From positions 8,926,971-8,990,970 of the forward strand of contig NC_081333.1 of the NCBI RefSeq assembly GCF_022539665.2: DNA of 64,000 nt, in the 5' to 3' direction. Shown here piece by piece: positions 1 to 11,183 of the stretch (positions within the stretch are counted from its first letter, which is position 1; each line of letters begins with the position of its first letter). The translations under genes were made by a program, and so were the position numbers. Under the pieces are notes generated by a model. The model searched no databases and was not told the origin of the DNA. It saw nothing but the letters and a program-made list of their open reading frames with translations. Source of the stretch: Daphnia carinata (taxonomy: Eukaryota > Arthropoda > Branchiopoda > Diplostraca > Daphniidae).

Positions 1-97
1 GCTTCAAAAGCCCTTTGTAACAAATAAGCAAAAAAAAAAAAAAAAAATAATAACAATCAAAAATCGGACTTGGGCGATTTCATTTTTTACTACTTAC

Positions 98-3000
98 GTT
101 CGACGATGAGCTGATAGTGGAGAATACGTTGAAGTGGTCGCAGCAGGAACGTGTTGAGAGGAAGGTAGCAAACTTTGCGAGTTTCAAAGTCGCGGTAGAT
201 CTGCTCAAAGGTCTTATTACGCTTGAAGGACTGCTCCAGTTTTTCCAAGATTAAACGATGTTTCTCTATGTACCGATTATAAAGCTAGAAAACATAAAGC
301 TCTAATTGAAACGACTCTTCGTTATATAAAAAAAAAATGAAACCATTGCACTATACCTCTAACTTGCTCGTCATTTTTAGCAACAAATCACCGATACGAT
401 GAACGTCCCCTTTGGTGAATGCAGTCGTTCGACCTTCCCTGTTTTTAGAATGTCAAACATCAACTTAGAGGAGCAGAAAGTCATTAGAATTTTACCAGGC
501 GGCCATGCGATGCTCCAATTCCTTGAGCAAAAGGGTGTGATGTTCGTAAAGAGGATCCACATGATTAAACAGAAGTGTCAGCACCTCTTCTGGCATATAC
601 TCTTCCTTGTTCAGTTCATCGCGAAACCACTGGAAACACAAAATAAAAATCATTCGGGAAATATTGAAAATATGTTTTCAACCGAAATGCACTTTACCAA
701 ATCAATAACTTCCAGATCCTTTTTATAAGTCCGCTCGGTCATCAGCAACTCTTTGGCGATATAATAAGCTTTCTCTGTTGGATGACGCTGGATAAAAAAA
801 ATTTCATTTAAATTTGTGTTCTGATTGCGGAGATCAAGTGCGATTTCCAATTGATTAAAAAAGTCAGATATCAGACAGGCAGTATGCTTATGTCCCATGT
901 TTGGTCTTTAATCATTAAAGAACAATAGTGGTACCGCCGATTACTAATATCGAACACTTATGTCCTGGGCTTGCCCGTCATCGAAAAATATGAGGTAGTT
1001 ACCTTGCGGCGCACTTCGCCATCCATTGGTCCATTGCTCGATTTTGCTGACGTATTTGCACCAATATTATTATTAATATTGTTATTATTTTCAATCGAAT
1101 GCCCCAGCAAAGGTGACAGCGGTGGTGAAGGCAGTTTTCCCGCGATCCCATTTCTGCACGAACAAAGTGACCCAATAACATTTAGATTTCGAACAGAATG
1201 ACAATATAAGAAAAGAAAAATACTCACAATGATTTGTTCAGATGAACGCATTCCACAGTTTCTTTGACTTCAGGTTCTTCTTTTTCACCTAGTTGACCAG
1301 CAACGGGTTCCTCCTCTGATCATTTCCAAGAGAAAAATAAGGATCAATTAATTTCTCTTTCGCTCAAAAGTAACAGACATTTATCACAAAACAACCGTTC
1401 ACTATAAAACCAAACACGAGACGAAAGTACTGCACGACACAAAAAGACACCGATAGATTGACTGTTGCACTCACCAGTCAATAAATCCATTCATGTTAGT
1501 TCGCATTTTGGAATAAAGGTTAGTGGACAGAGAAGAGAGACAGACGCGCTCATTTACAATTCATTGATTTGTATTGAACAGGATTTGTTTTTATCAGGAT
1601 ATCCCGTTAACAAACAGGAAAGGAGAAAACGACCTCCCGAAAAAGAAAGGTGCACTATAACACTATTACAAGAGTATTTTATTTTTTGTTTTGTTTTGTT
1701 TTTTCTTCTTCTGAATCATAAAATCTTCATCCGTTAAGAGCAATTATATGAGTAGAATCAACGATTCTATAAGTCGACTAGTTTTGGAAAACTTCTTTTG
1801 GGATAAAAACCGAAATGAATAAGAAGGAATGGAATCAAACCGGCCAGACTTAAAACGGTGGGGATATATAAATAAGATTTTGGAATAATTCTTCGTTCGG
1901 AAACGTTCTGTTTGTTTCGAAATCCTCAGAGCCGTCATTGCAGATTTCGACGGTTAAAACATTTTTTTTAAGCAATACAAAACTATATGAGAAGGGACTG
2001 AAACTTGTTTAAATTTAACGGTGAAGGATAGTAAACTTCTTGGTCGCTACGTGATCAGTGAAAATCGCAAAAACCGAATAGGATTGAGACGACCACAGGG
2101 AATCGTTAACGCTCGTAAAGTGTTGAGTCTAATCAAGTCATAGAGAAGGAAAATGATGAGAATCAACATGGGTGAGGAAATTTTCTCCAACGAATTAAAC
2201 AATGGAATACGCTACCGACGACTATGAAACAACACGACTAGAAGACTGGTTGAGGTTGGTATTGACCCAAACTCTCTCACTTGTGGAGTGTTAGAACATA
2301 CTCACAAACTCCCACAATAAGAAACACTAGTCATTATCAGCGTACAGCTTTCATTCAAAAGACAGAGAAAAAGAGATTCCAAAAAAAAAAAAACGAAAGA
2401 TGAACGACGTCATTTTGGCATGAGATCGGAGGTAACGGAAAAAGCAACGGGTTGCAGGGGAGATGATTAAACCGGGGCGACGCGCTGGCGGCACAGTACG
2501 ACACCGGTGATAATAGAAATGCTTCATTTTTCCTCTTTAAAAAAAAAAATTTCTTTTTTGTTTTTGAAATTCCGAGGCGTAAATAGGTGACGTGTTCATT
2601 GGAAAGATCGTCACATTAATGGCCGTAGTGAGCAGGTCGAGATCGAGGCAAGGTGAGCCCATTCTGACGGAGCCACGCTGCTTGGCCTACAGGTAGGTAG
2701 TTATAAAAAATTACGCCCATATGGAATCTCTGCTTGACATGATTGCATTTGACAACCAGTCAAAAGGGTTTCACATATATTTGTTTTATACGAAAGAAAA
2801 TAAGGTATTTGAAAATTTGCGACAACCAGTTCTGTTGAATCTAACAGACAGAAGGAAAACGGATAAATTAATAAAAAATTGTTCCATAGAAAAAACATTC
2901 CAGTGGCCCAGTAAAACCATGCAAAATTACTATTTAAAAATTCCGAAAAAAAAAAAATCTCATCTATGTACATAGCGACAAGAAAAGCTTGTGCCAATCG

Positions 3001-6000
3001 CCACGTCGAATTGAGCCGAGCCCCTCCATCTCCCCCGTCAAATCGCCAAAAGAAAAAAAAAACACGAAGCGGAAAAATAGACATAACAAGAAGGAGTGTC
3101 TCAAGCAGCGCGCACAATCGAGCTGGTAACACGACCTGGCACCTACTGAACGATCTAACACTCAGCCAATTCAAAGACCAACAAAAAAAAAAAATAATAA
3201 TTAAAAAAAGAAATAATAATAATTTTTAAAAAAGTTACGAACGGCAAAAAGAAAAAAAAAATAATAAGTGTAGGGAGGTGGAGGAGAAAGTCTGGCCGGC
3301 TTTTCTTTTTTTTTTTTTTTGTTCGCGTTACTTGCTTGCGGAATACATTCAACTTTGGGAAATGGATAAAGAAATATCAATAGGAGATGGATTTCCAAGT
3401 TCATGCTAAAAAAAAAGGAATACACCACGACTGTTTGTCATGGATAATATCATGAATAATCAAAAGACTAGGTATCCGACCGAGGAGTTGAGAAAACAAA
3501 AGGGGAATGTCTAAGTAACTATTTCGAAGTGTGTGTTTGTGTGTTCATCATAAAATTGTGTTACGAGGAGCTATCGGAGTAAGATTCTTCGTCTGGCAGG
3601 TTATCAATCGAGCTGGGTGGAGAGGGGAACTCGTCCATCATCGTTGTCGGATAGGGAGGCGGATCGAAGACGACCGTCTCGTTGACTGGAGTGGTCTCCT
3701 CAAAAGAGGGCGGCGGGGGTAAGCAACAAAGCGGCATAGCCGCCGTATCGTCCGAAACGACTTTGGCCTGCGTCTCGACGACGGCGGCTGCTTCAGACGC
3801 TTTAAAACTACTGCTAACATCACTCATCGTGTTATTTTGTTCGTGAAGAACATCTTCGCAGCCACCGTCATCCGTATCGGATGAAAGTTTCGAGTCGCAA
3901 GAATGCTCGCTGATGCGCGAAAGGACGTGAGCTTGAAAGACGTACTCGATGCCTGCCATTCGCTCGTAGATGCCCTCTTGGCTGTCGGGATCGGGCAGAC
4001 CGTCCTCTTCGTTAACAAACTCGAAAATTTGATCTTCGGAGATGAGATGCTCCTCCAAACTGGTGCTGCTCAGCGTGTCTTGATAGACGAAATCAACGTC
4101 GCGGACATCATCAGCCGTCAGTGCCTCGTCATCTTCCGTCTCTGTCGGTAAATGACTTATGACTGACTCCTGGTCTTCAACTGGATGTTCAAGACTGACG
4201 GAAGACGTGGCCGACACTATGACTTCTTCTTTTTCTGGTTGGCTCATTAAGCTGCACATCTTTTCATCCGCCTCGTCATCTTCATTGACAGACGCTTCAC
4301 GGTCTTCTTCTTTGTCAACATGGACCACTATGGGGAAAGACGGTTCGGTTGCGGTCGCGGTGAAATGCGAGGGAACAAATTCTACATCGGCGAGTGGGTT
4401 GAGGTCGGCAAGAACGGGGCCGACAGTATCGTCGCGGCTACTAAAGGCGTCAGGTGGAGGAAGGTTTTGGAACGAGACGAATTCAATCGATTTGGGACGG
4501 AACAACGATTTACAAGAGACCGGTTGAGTGTCGATTACATTCAAATCGATTTCGATTAGCCTAGCACGAGCAAACAAGGCATGCGGTTTCTCACGATAAG
4601 TTTTCTCTCGCAACGACCGGAAGCTTCTGCTACGCTGGAAATGGAACGAACATCCGTCAGCATCAGCGCTAGCCTCCTCCATCGGAATCATTTCACTTGC
4701 TTCGATGCCTCCAACGTCTTCTAGTCTAATGACGGTCTCGCAAGACTTGGAGGAGATCATTGAGGTTTGCAATCGGCGGTGAAGAATGTAGGGTACTTCT
4801 TCATCCTTCATTATACGATTGGGCGAGAAAAAAATCGGCTCCGACTCGGAGAGTAGCTCATAAGAGTCTCTTGATACCGGATCTTCTAACGCGGAAATAG
4901 TTATATCCCTACCGACCGCTACCTCCGTGGGGAAAGTGTTGGGGTCGGTGTACTCGCTCGACGACAAACTACTTTCATCCTGACTACCACCACTTCGTGA
5001 ATGTGACCTTACACTACCGCTTTGGAATTGCATGGAAGCGGACTGGGGGACAGGAAGAGGACTGCCTCGGTCGGGGCTGTTTGTCTGACTGGGACTAGAA
5101 CATGGACTTTGGATCTGACCTGCTGAAGGCGACGGCAGAACTGATGACCCGCCAGTCCGGGGCAATGAGTGGAAGACCCCAGACGGCGTCTGCGGCTGGT
5201 AGTGATAGGAAGGATGCTGCGGGCTGGAAGACGATTGTGAGTTGTTGGAGGTGACAGGCGACTCCACTTCCATCTCCCTTTCCATGTCAACATCCCGGTG
5301 TCCGCCCATCGATCGCGGCTCCCGCGAATGGTGAACGTCCACTGTTTCCGTCCGCTCGGGCGTCGATATGCTCCTGGCACGCGATTCTGAAATGGCCGCT
5401 ACCGATCCGGGAGACACGTCATTTGCAACTGTTTGAACAGAAGAGAAATATTTAACAACAATTGCAGTTTGCTCTGCCAAAAGATTCGCGTCATCAATGC
5501 ACTTACCAATAACGTTGTCACCAACCGGCAGGAGGGGATGAACAGACAAACTCGTGCCGACGCCACCAGTGTGGTGAGGGCTGGTATGCCGGAAGGACTG
5601 CGATCTGTAAGAGCCCGATGACAGTCAATCATCATATTATAACCAAGCGGATGTAGAAAGAAGCACAAACCGTTGAAAAGACTGCCGCTTGACATAGTTT
5701 TCCCGGACGAATTCAATTATCTCTTTTTGTGTACGTCCAGTGTACCTAAACGGAGAATGGATGAGATGGGTGCACAGAGGAAAGGGAGGATATGTCACGA
5801 GGCCTGGCAAATTAGTTTGGAGGACTGAAAAAAATTGGACTAACCGGAAGGACGAGCCTCGACTCAAAACTCCCGGCTTGGGGCGCGGTTCATTTTTGGC
5901 TGTGGGGCAACGGAAAAAGCCGTGGTGCTCGACACATTTCTTCCAAAAATTCTTACACTCGTCTCTGCATTCAAAGTGAAACTCCACCACGTCTTTGTAA

Positions 6001-7800
6001 TTTCCCTACGGGCGGTAATGTCATTTTAAATAAATAGCGGGAAAAAATGCAGCGAAAAGTCAAAAGTTAAGCTTACGTGCGCTTCCGGGTGCAGTTTAAT
6101 TAGGAACTTCTTCCTTTTGAACGACAACTTTCTCACTTTCGCCCAGGAGAATGTGTTGATTTTGGCAAAATTCTGGAAGACCAAAACTCCCATATGGGCC
6201 ACTGCCAAGTTCAATGGCACACCTTCAGGATCCTTTACATATATTCGCATTAATTTCAACGTTTTGATCACTTGTAACAACAAGATTCATCAAATATAGT
6301 AAACTCACTTTAGCCGGATGCATTTTTACACCATAAAGTTCACAACGTCGGGCAGTTTCTAGAAGGTTCAGATCAGCTTCCGCAGGTGATTGTCCACTGA
6401 AAGAGTAACAAAGGTAAGCAGATTTTATCGCATCGAATCGATTTTTTGTCTTACATGTGTTTTTTATGATTCTCCATGATTCGCCTTTCCAGTTCGGGAT
6501 CTTGGTGCGGTACAAATCTGTATGAAGAAAGGTACGTGTGATCGGGATAGTCCTCTGCCACGTAATCGCCGCACTCCGCTACGTAGAACCAAACAAAAGA
6601 AAAAAAAAAAAAAAAAAAAAGGGGGTTTATGAAACTAAACGCCTACAGGAAACACAAGCCATGTGGGTCAAGGATGTAGAGTTGCTGCACCTTGAACCAG
6701 GTAAGAGGCGATGAGAGCTGCCGTCTTGTCGTTGCACTGCAAGGTGCCTTGCGCGAGGTCCTGCTTAATTTGCATACAGAAGAGGTAGCGGGTAAACTCC
6801 TCCTCCAGCTGTGCCGGATCTGGAGCGTAAAATTTGACGGCGAAGCGTAAGAGCGGGTCTGCTAGCGACAACTCCAGCTGTCGGTTCATCGGCTTCTCCA
6901 AGTCCAGCCAATATTTAACTTTCTCCGAGCTAGTGTATTCCAAGCCGAAGTAATCGGCCTCCAATAGATTCACCTGCTGGCAGACTTGCTCAAAGAGTAC
7001 GCTGCCAAGGGCTTTGGCCTGACGAATACAACAAATAGAAAATGATTACGATGACTTGTAAAAATCGATTATTTAAACACGGGGTGACGTTGATTGTCGC
7101 GTGCGAGCAACACGCACGGGTTGAATTCCACATATCGAGAAATCTCCATTTTCAGCACTTCCTCGATCGCGCTTTGGATTCTCCCACCCTTTCCCAACAC
7201 GATGTCGTGCTTATCCAACGTGAATCAGGTGCACCGCCCAAAGAGGCTACAAACGAAGGGTGGAACAGAGGAAACGAAATTCGGGTGTTTCCCGCGTTCA
7301 AGCGTACTGCTCTACAGCATTTATAATTTACACGCTATGAGTTTTTTAAAGGCCCGGCAGGTATTTTTTTTTTTTTTTTTTTTTTTAAACATAAACTCTA
7401 GAAGAGAAAGATAGAAGACCATATTCGGTATGGTAGGTGAGGGAAACTTTAATTGGGTAACGCTTAACACACGCGATCGTGCGCCCGCACACACAGAAGG
7501 GATAACATGTGTGGAAGGGTGGAAAAATTTTTGTTTCCATTCTACTCTCGTGTACTGATGTCGGTCCTTTGACCTCCAGTTTCCTCCAGCAACACTTCCT
7601 CTCCCGTCAACAGTTGTGGTCAAAACTTTGGTGGGAAATGGAGAAAGAAAAAAGGAAAAACTTTTCTGACTCACCTGAATCTGAAACATCGTTACGGTAT
7701 CGTCAAGCATCTGAACGCGGACGACCAGGATCTTGCTCGACCTCTTGGCGAGATTGGGAGATGAGCCGCTCCGACCGGTCTCGTTTGTCGTGGCATCCAT
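98..7800 (-). CDS. FARP: FARP-type FERM / RhoGEF (DH-PH) protein, 3' part off the window
   Basis: A membrane-associated Rho-family guanine exchange factor of the FARP1/FARP2 type. The coding start is the ATG at 7800, inside an exon at about 7677-7852 that ends in the first FERM strand ([14 protein letters not shown]). FERM lobes follow at 6691-7020, 6455-6579, 6311-6399 and 6076-6231 ([18 protein letters not shown]), then the FERM-adjacent exons near 5848-6007 and 5669-5746 ([14 protein letters not shown]) and 5507-5604. The DH domain begins near 790 ([20 protein letters not shown]), continues in exons near 630-515, 451-360 and 284-98 ([19 protein letters not shown]), and is cut by the window edge; the PH domains are not visible. 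Exon phases join cleanly from 5507 to 1317 and onward to 98. In vertebrates FARPs act downstream of plexins and cadherin-type receptors in neurite and synapse growth; that role here is inferred from family membership. Confidence 0.9.
1318..3560. other. FARP intron / possible 3' UTR of the short isoform
   Basis: No coding exon is supported between the exon ending (in minus direction starting) at 1317 and the stop of the serine-rich exon at 3561. The stretch is AT-rich with many A- and T-runs (2381-2392, 3183-3192, 3249-3261, 3307-3320) and short spurious frames in low-complexity DNA. The part just below 3561 would be the 3' UTR of the short FARP isoform; I see no clear AATAAA on the minus strand close to the stop. 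Confidence 0.5.
3561..5428 (-). CDS. FARP: Large serine-rich alternative last exon of the FARP gene
   Basis: An exon of roughly 620 codons, open throughout and ending in a stop at 3561-3563. It starts after a good acceptor (pyrimidine tract then CAG at 5429-5430) in the phase left by the exon ending at 5507, so FERM plus this tail would be one protein without DH-PH. The first third is Ser/Pro/Gln-rich (blocks like [20 protein letters not shown]); the rest alternates acidic stretches with conserved-looking segments ([20 protein letters not shown]) and ends in a Ser/Asp tail. I recognise no domain. An open frame this long in a non-repetitive, codon-like sequence is very unlikely by chance. It could instead be an internal exon using a cryptic donor, for example the GTAAGG at about 5003-5008, but the phase-compatible terminal reading is simpler. 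FRMD7, a vertebrate FARP relative, likewise has FERM without DH-PH. Confidence 0.7.
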
Positions 7801-10800
7801 GTTTGAAGTTCCCGTCGACCACTGGTGCTGAATTTCGCTACAATCGAACTGTAAGAAAAAAAGCGAAGACAAGAATAATCAATTATTCATGGCAGACGTG
7901 TCAGGTCGAACGGCTTGAAAACGTGCGGCACGACCAATGGTAATGCCCAAGCCTACGCAAACATTCGTGAGGAAAAGAATCCGAAGTTGGACGCCGACTA
8001 CAAGATGAATTGAGAAATTCTTCTTCTCGATTGGTTTCCGAAACGGGAAACAGTCAATTCAGTCGGGAGGGTGGAGACTCGTACAGAAACTTAAAAAAAA
8101 AAAAAGAAAAAGAAAAATCGAAAAACAAAAAAAACTGTCTTTCCGGTGACACAACGACAGCTTCTTCGTTGGGGCGGACGCGCGTAGGACGTCAGACAGA
8201 AGGAGGAGGACCGAACCGTGTTAACGGCCAGACTAAAAATAGCCGGCGTCGAAGCCGGGAGAATCGGATGATTGCTTTTCGAGACTGTGTGAGCTCGGTG
8301 TTAGATCCATGCTGCGACTTGTTTTTCTTCTTGCCGAGCTTTCCCCTCTTCTCACACCCGACACACTACGAGGGAAGGCTGAATGAGGGGAGCGAGAAAC
8401 AGAGATGGGAAAAAACATTGGTGAGGAGCCAAATGAAGCATTCGAAAAGACAAGACGTATCACCCGTGGCAGCTGCAAGAGGAGGAGGACCTTGCTGGAG
8501 TTTTCCAGACAAATTAAGATCCCATGAAGAGCGAAAAATATTTTTTATATCACTTCGAAATGGGCAGTATCTGTGCGTCCGTATTATTATAAATGAATGT
8601 CACTCACGTCAAATGGCCATTCTCACCTTAGCTACTATATTTTGATGAATGTCTAGAGTGCTAATCACCCTAGAATCAATGGGATGTTTTTGGGCATTTT
8701 AATGGCATTTTTTTTTACATAAGCACTGCCAGAATTATAAACAACCTTAACTCATCAGAATTGGTGCTTGACAGTTAAGAATGTCCAGCTGGAGCAGGTG
8801 CTTGTGTAAACAATGGGATAAGACCAATCTCAACGTGGCTTCATGTTGAAGCTGATTGTCTGTTGACTAATTATGTGTTGACTGGTTGAGTAAACATGAC
8901 TGCCAAGTAATGCAACTCTGATCACTGTAAAAAGGTTGTCTCGCATTGATAGTACTGAAGACTCAGTGAGAATTGGCAGAAAATTGTAGTACACCTTAGA
9001 ATTGTTCACTATGCACTATCTATCTGACAGAATTTATCTCTTTAGGGCATGAAGTTCATCACCTGTCATGAGAGATAAAAGCCTGTTAAGAAACAAAACA
9101 ATGGGTCTGTTTTTCAAGCAGCTACAAATCTGAAGCAAAGAATCCAAAAATTGGTAAAACCCAAGCTCCAGGTGAAAAGGGTGGGGATTGTGACAGGCAT
9201 TTCGCAGCTGCGAGACGTGAGGCCTTTATGTCGACAGTCTCGAATTATTATGCAATTCTGAAATAGCCAACATACCTGGGACGACTATAACGCCAGTCAA
9301 AACCACTCACGAAATCCACGGACGATGAATAGCATTGGAAATGAATGCAAAATAAAGCACCGCTTGACACACCAAACACTACTCCTGAGTACTGACTGCG
9401 CTGAACCTCTGAAAATTCTTCCGACTCCCCTACCCAATAAATATACACTCTAGGGTCCTTCCAACGTTGCCAGACTGGTTGTATAAAAGAATTGCACCTA
9501 GTCTACTTGCTCGCAGACTCCCAGTCGCACAGTCCTCTTACTCATTCGTCTCTCATGCCGGAGAATCCAAGACCCAAGAGACTTCAAAAAGGGGAATGTT
9601 TTTAGTTTGTTGTACAGTTTCCGACCAGACGCCCTTATCTCGATTTATGAGTTTACGCGCGCACCCGAATGAGAAGTCATCCGTCAGCAGTCAATATGGA
9701 AAGTCTTGAAACAGTTGGCACGTCTTGGAGATCTTCCCAGCTGAAGACTACGTTCGCCCTCACGGGCTTTCCTTCACGATAGCTATTAACTCCCAACAGA
9801 AGTTACAAAAGACAGGAATGACCCGGGAACATCCCTCCCGCTTGCTTCTTCACGCTGGCCACCAACATTGATGCCACCAGGTACCAGCCCTAGTTTCTTT
9901 GGACATCTAGTGGCAGATATTTCATTTCACCGGACCACCCATCACGATATGTTACGCTTTCTCTTTCTTATTCCGTTTTTTAAATTTCGTCATATGCCAC
10001 CCCCAAGTGTGACGAGGTTTTTCTTTCTTCGGTGACTTAAGTGGGCGCATGCGTGTATGTGGATGATTGTATGAGCTGGCTTACTATTTCTAGAAAGCAA
10101 AAGAGCGCATCAATCAACGTATCCAAACAACATCCCTTCAATACCCACCGGGTCGGATTCTAGGGCGTCAAACGAGGTGTTGTCGGCTTAATGAAATGAC
10201 ACTTTGAAAATCCGGTATATTCATCATGAAAGCATTTGAACACGCACCATGTTAAGTAGAAGAAATCTCATTCCACATTTTTAGTTGGCTCGCTCGAAAA
10301 GCGGCGTGCATCCGACAGAAGCACGCGTGACAGCCAACGATATAATCTCTATTTCAATGAGTTTGTGATTGAAACCAACAGCCCACGACCCGTGAACAAA
10401 AAAAAAGATAACCAGATCTTCCATGCAAATGATGAGAAACTGTTTCAATAAAAACGAAAGTCGGACATTGATCTATCTACGTTTATCTTTATCCCGTCAT
10501 GCCTAACCCAAGCGTGACGCCAAAATCCTATCGCATTACGCACTCTTGAGTGTCGTCAGGTCATCGCTCCCGGGCCCATTGAAACAAATGCCACAAGCGA
10601 CCCAACCCTTTCTTGGCCATTATAACCAAAAAATTCATTGCCGCTGTATACGAATTCTTCAAGAATGGCTGACATCGAACGAAACAAAACTCAGCCTTTT
10701 GCTCGGGCAGTGTGTACTCCGCCAATAAAAGAGACGATCGTAAACCTTCTAACAGTAGGACCGCCATTGTTTGGTCGCCCTTGTAGGCTGATAAAGAGTC

Positions 10801-11183
10801 CCAGCTTCCCGCATAGTCATCGTCTTATCTTTACGAAGGACACACCCATCATTCTTATACCAAAAAAGGTTTCCAAGATAAACGATTCAATAGCATTGAA
10901 CATAACTGAACGTATCCCGAGGTAGGGATTTCCCATTTTCATGAAATGTTGAAAACATTGCATCCAAAAAAAAAGACACGAATGTAATGATGATGCTACA
11001 TAATGATGAAGCAATTTGTTAAAAAGAAGTCTTGTCGAGTATATCGCAGCGCCTGTTTTCATAAAGAGACCGACCCCTTAAATGAATCGTCGGGGAAGGA
11101 AAAAGAGATTACAACAACAGAAAACGGGCAGGTAAATATAGGATGATAAGGAGATGCATTGCAGTAAAAAGCCAAGGAGCTTT
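7801..11183. other. Spacer: FARP 5' UTR/promoter side and MTA 3' side
   Basis: About 3.4 kb with no supported coding exon. The first FARP coding exon extends upstream to an acceptor at about 7853 (TTCTTACAG on the minus strand), so at least one non-coding first exon of FARP should lie further to the right; I cannot place it. A 211-codon open frame on the plus strand at 8010-8645 is lysine/arginine-rich low complexity and is not accepted as a gene. The stretch holds a plus-strand TATA/initiator pair near 9481-9520 and two related CGTCA/TGACG modules near 9988 and 10495. The 3' UTR of MTA must begin at 11183 and run leftward; no canonical minus-strand AATAAA was found near it. Confidence 0.5.
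9481..9525 (+). promoter_or_regulatory. Orphan TATA box plus initiator-like motif
   Basis: TATAAAAG (from GTATAAAAG at 9481-9488) is followed about 30 bp later by a CAGACTCCCAGTCG stretch that resembles an arthropod initiator. The pair points to the right, away from FARP, and no plus-strand gene follows for more than 18 kb. It could be a non-coding RNA promoter or the promoter of a decayed solo LTR. Confidence 0.25.

Noticed and set aside
8010-8645. 211-codon plus-strand open frame
   Set aside because: Lys/Arg/Ser-rich low-complexity translation, no splice context, no family resemblance, lies in the AT-rich FARP upstream spacer.
10638-10925. 95-codon plus-strand open frame
   Set aside because: No recognisable domain or splice partners; overlaps an equally long meaningless frame on the other strand.
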